Origin: Treponema sp.
GTDB lineage: Bacteria; Spirochaetota; Spirochaetia; Treponematales; Breznakiellaceae
NCBI GenBank assembly: GCA_031288575.1
Contig: JAITRD010000225.1
Coordinates: forward strand, 1 to 5,969
Length of the DNA stretch: 5,969 bases
Direction: 5' to 3'
Shown here: positions 5,623 to 5,969 of the stretch, one piece after another
Numbering within the stretch: the first letter of the stretch is position 1
Layout of the letters: the number at the start of each line of letters is the position of its first letter
Notes under the pieces: model-generated
What the model was told of the DNA's origin: nothing
Databases searched by the model: none
What the model saw: only the letters and a program-made list of their open reading frames with translations
Made by a program: the position numbers and the translations under genes

Positions 5623-5969
5623 ATGGAATATATCGGTATTTTTTTCCGTATCCTCGGCAGCCTCGGCCTGTTCCTCTACGGGATGAAGGTTATGAGCGAC
5701 GGAATCCAGCAGACCGCCGGCTCCCGGCTTCAGGCGGTTTTAGGGTTTATCACCGGAAACCGCTTTGTGGCGGTCTTTACCGGTTTTGTGGTTACCGCCA
5801 TCATCCAGTCCTCGTCGGCTACCACGGTGATGGTGGTCTCCTTTGTCAACGCCGGGCTGCTTACCCTGACCCAGTCTATCGGCATTATCATGGGGGCCAA
5901 TATCGGCACCACCGTTACCGCCTGGATAGTTTCCCTGGTGGGTTTTACCCTGAATCTTTCCATCCTGGC
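5623..5969 (+). CDS. Na/Pi cotransporter family protein, N-terminal part
   Basis: An inner-membrane carrier of the NptA/YjbB (PNaS) type, expected to move inorganic phosphate with sodium. The first 115 codons are in the window and the gene leaves the right edge. The family repeat signature QSSSATT lies at residues 62-68, followed by the conserved GANIGTT (91-97). Hydrophobic segments lie at about 5-25, 47-61, 67-90 and 98-115, and the glycine-rich start GSLGLFLYGMKVMSDG (12-27) is also typical. The ATG at 5623 is preceded by AAGGGGAA, ending about 9 bases upstream, inside the end of the diguanylate cyclase gene. With only six bases between the genes, they are almost certainly one transcript. 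Many relatives carry a C-terminal PhoU-like domain; whether this one does cannot be seen here. Confidence 0.94.
   Translation, partial: MEYIGIFFRILGSLGLFLYGMKVMSDGIQQTAGSRLQAVLGFITGNRFVAVFTGFVVTAIIQSSSATTVMVVSFVNAGLLTLTQSIGIIMGANIGTTVTAWIVSLVGFTLNLSIL

Noticed and set aside
5730..5963. Minus-strand open frame opposite the Na/Pi transporter
   Set aside because: Antisense shadow of a clearly recognised transporter with intact QSSSATT and GANIGTT motifs.

Overview
The window looks like a chromosomal stretch of a moderately GC-rich bacterium. A spirochaete such as a gut or termite-associated Treponema is my best guess. It rests on the mix of membrane-bound GGDEF signalling proteins, a Na/Pi cotransporter and the style of the housekeeping genes. 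It is an inference from gene content, not a proven placement. Nothing in the window is an obvious phage, plasmid or complete insertion sequence.

Layout. (1) Positions 1-617, minus strand: the N-terminal 205 codons of a polytopic membrane protein that runs off the left edge. It resembles the membrane sensor part of signalling proteins, possibly a diguanylate cyclase. (2) 618-741: a short gap holding a good intrinsic terminator (664-700, minus) for the next operon. (3) 742-4086, minus strand: a tight three-gene operon in the order trpS (tryptophanyl-tRNA synthetase), ndk (nucleoside diphosphate kinase), pepF-like M3 oligoendopeptidase. Both junctions overlap: TAATG between trpS and ndk, and a 17-base overlap between ndk and pepF, so translational coupling is likely. 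(4) 4087-4374: a non-coding gap between divergent genes. Most of it is an imperfect inverted-repeat element of about 235 bases, flanked by an 8-base direct repeat. It looks like a MITE-type miniature mobile element. (5) 4375-5616, plus strand: a complete membrane-anchored diguanylate cyclase (two membrane helices, extracytoplasmic Cache-like sensor, GGDEF). Six bases later, a Na/Pi cotransporter gene starts at 5623 and runs off the right edge.

How it works together. The minus-strand operon is housekeeping: tRNA charging, nucleotide balancing and peptide turnover. The plus-strand pair puts a c-di-GMP-making sensor directly ahead of a phosphate transporter, suggesting co-expression. The two signalling-type genes are visibly richer in A/T than the operon between them.

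The most interesting signal is the inverted-repeat element at 4105-4339. It sits between the divergent genes, with its edge about ten bases from the trpS start codon, and may supply promoter or RNA-structure elements to one or both sides.
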